Assembly (NCBI GenBank): GCA_002307295.1
Contig: DBTY01000046.1
Span: 91,052 to 155,051, forward strand
Direction of reading: 5' to 3'
From: Ignavibacteriales bacterium UBA1304
Lineage (GTDB): Bacteria; Bacteroidota; Ignavibacteria; Ignavibacteriales; Ignavibacteriaceae
Length of the DNA stretch: 64,000 bases
Under the pieces are notes generated by a model. The model saw only the letters and a program-made list of their open reading frames with translations. It had not been told where the DNA came from and did no database searches. Position numbers and translations under genes: made by a program. Numbering within the stretch: the first letter of the stretch is position 1; each line of letters begins with the position of its first letter. This document shows positions 63,992 through 64,000 of the stretch, piece after piece.

Positions 63992-64000
63992 TTTGTGTAA

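Overview
The window reads as a chromosomal segment of a Gram-negative, AT-rich bacterium of the Bacteroidota/Chlorobi/Ignavibacteria assemblage, most likely an Ignavibacteria-type organism. Reasons seen in the sequence: three secreted proteins (positions 2-586, 44214-45668, 57276-58061) end in a type IX secretion sorting domain with the QNYPNPFNP signature; there is a Bacteroidota-style LptD, a TonB-receptor-like barrel and a TolC family protein (outer membrane present); and one clear promoter has the TAnnTTTG -7 element of that phylum. No tRNA, rRNA, CRISPR array, insertion sequence, integrase or phage gene was recognised. The region looks like ordinary chromosomal backbone with several interesting regulatory RNAs.

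Layout. 1-6.3 kb: end of a T9SS cargo protein, then M1 peptidase - membrane protein - def - fmt - trans-sulfuration enzyme, tightly spaced on the plus strand. 6.3-9.0 kb (minus): prfB with a programmed +1 frameshift at a TAA codon, yjbQ, and a SpoIIE-type phosphatase. 9.3-19.1 kb: cupin/CorC-like pair, long-chain acyl-CoA ligase, secreted thioredoxin, oligoendopeptidase F, IMPDH/GMPR-family enzyme, a kinase-like protein with a degenerate P-loop, fabF, PAP2 phosphatase. 19.3-30.1 kb: a large hybrid histidine kinase, ornithine aminotransferase, VanX-like dipeptidase, then mutS - DAHP synthase - tyrA - YwqK-repeat protein as one transcription unit. 30.1-32.2 kb: a GC-richer structured leader followed by the putrescine genes aguB-aguA. 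32.2-37.8 kb (minus): TetR - TolC - HlyD - two ABC-2 permeases, with no ATPase gene. 37.9-48.2 kb: a secreted hypothetical protein, Gfo/Idh oxidoreductase - ROK kinase - LptD - NYN nuclease, a GH18 protein, a secreted amidohydrolase and a secreted metallo-hydrolase. 48.4-55.6 kb: aldo/keto reductase, Old Yellow Enzyme, a large uncharacterised Cys-rich protein, pabC-pabB with divergent pabA, and yjjX. 55.7-57.2 kb: a tryptophan attenuator (leader peptide with three consecutive Trp codons) in front of an orphan trpB2. 58.3-62.2 kb: an operon of ABC ATPase, permease, YtrA-type GntR repressor, DUF2807-like protein and TPR lipoprotein, with promoter and palindromic operator visible. 62.2-64.0 kb: a structured leader and a TonB-receptor-like protein.

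How the parts fit: aromatic metabolism recurs (DAHP synthase and TyrA; PabABC drawing chorismate to folate; TrpB2 under tryptophan attenuation). Translation and N-terminal processing genes (def, fmt, prfB) and envelope genes (lptD, fabF, efflux, T9SS cargo, secreted peptidases and hydrolases) make up much of the rest. The strongest unusual signals are non-coding: the trp attenuator with a competing fifth strand, the prfB recoding site using UAA, the switch-like leader before aguB, the leader before the TonB-like gene, and the AGTGTA/TACACT operator of the GntR-controlled ABC operon.
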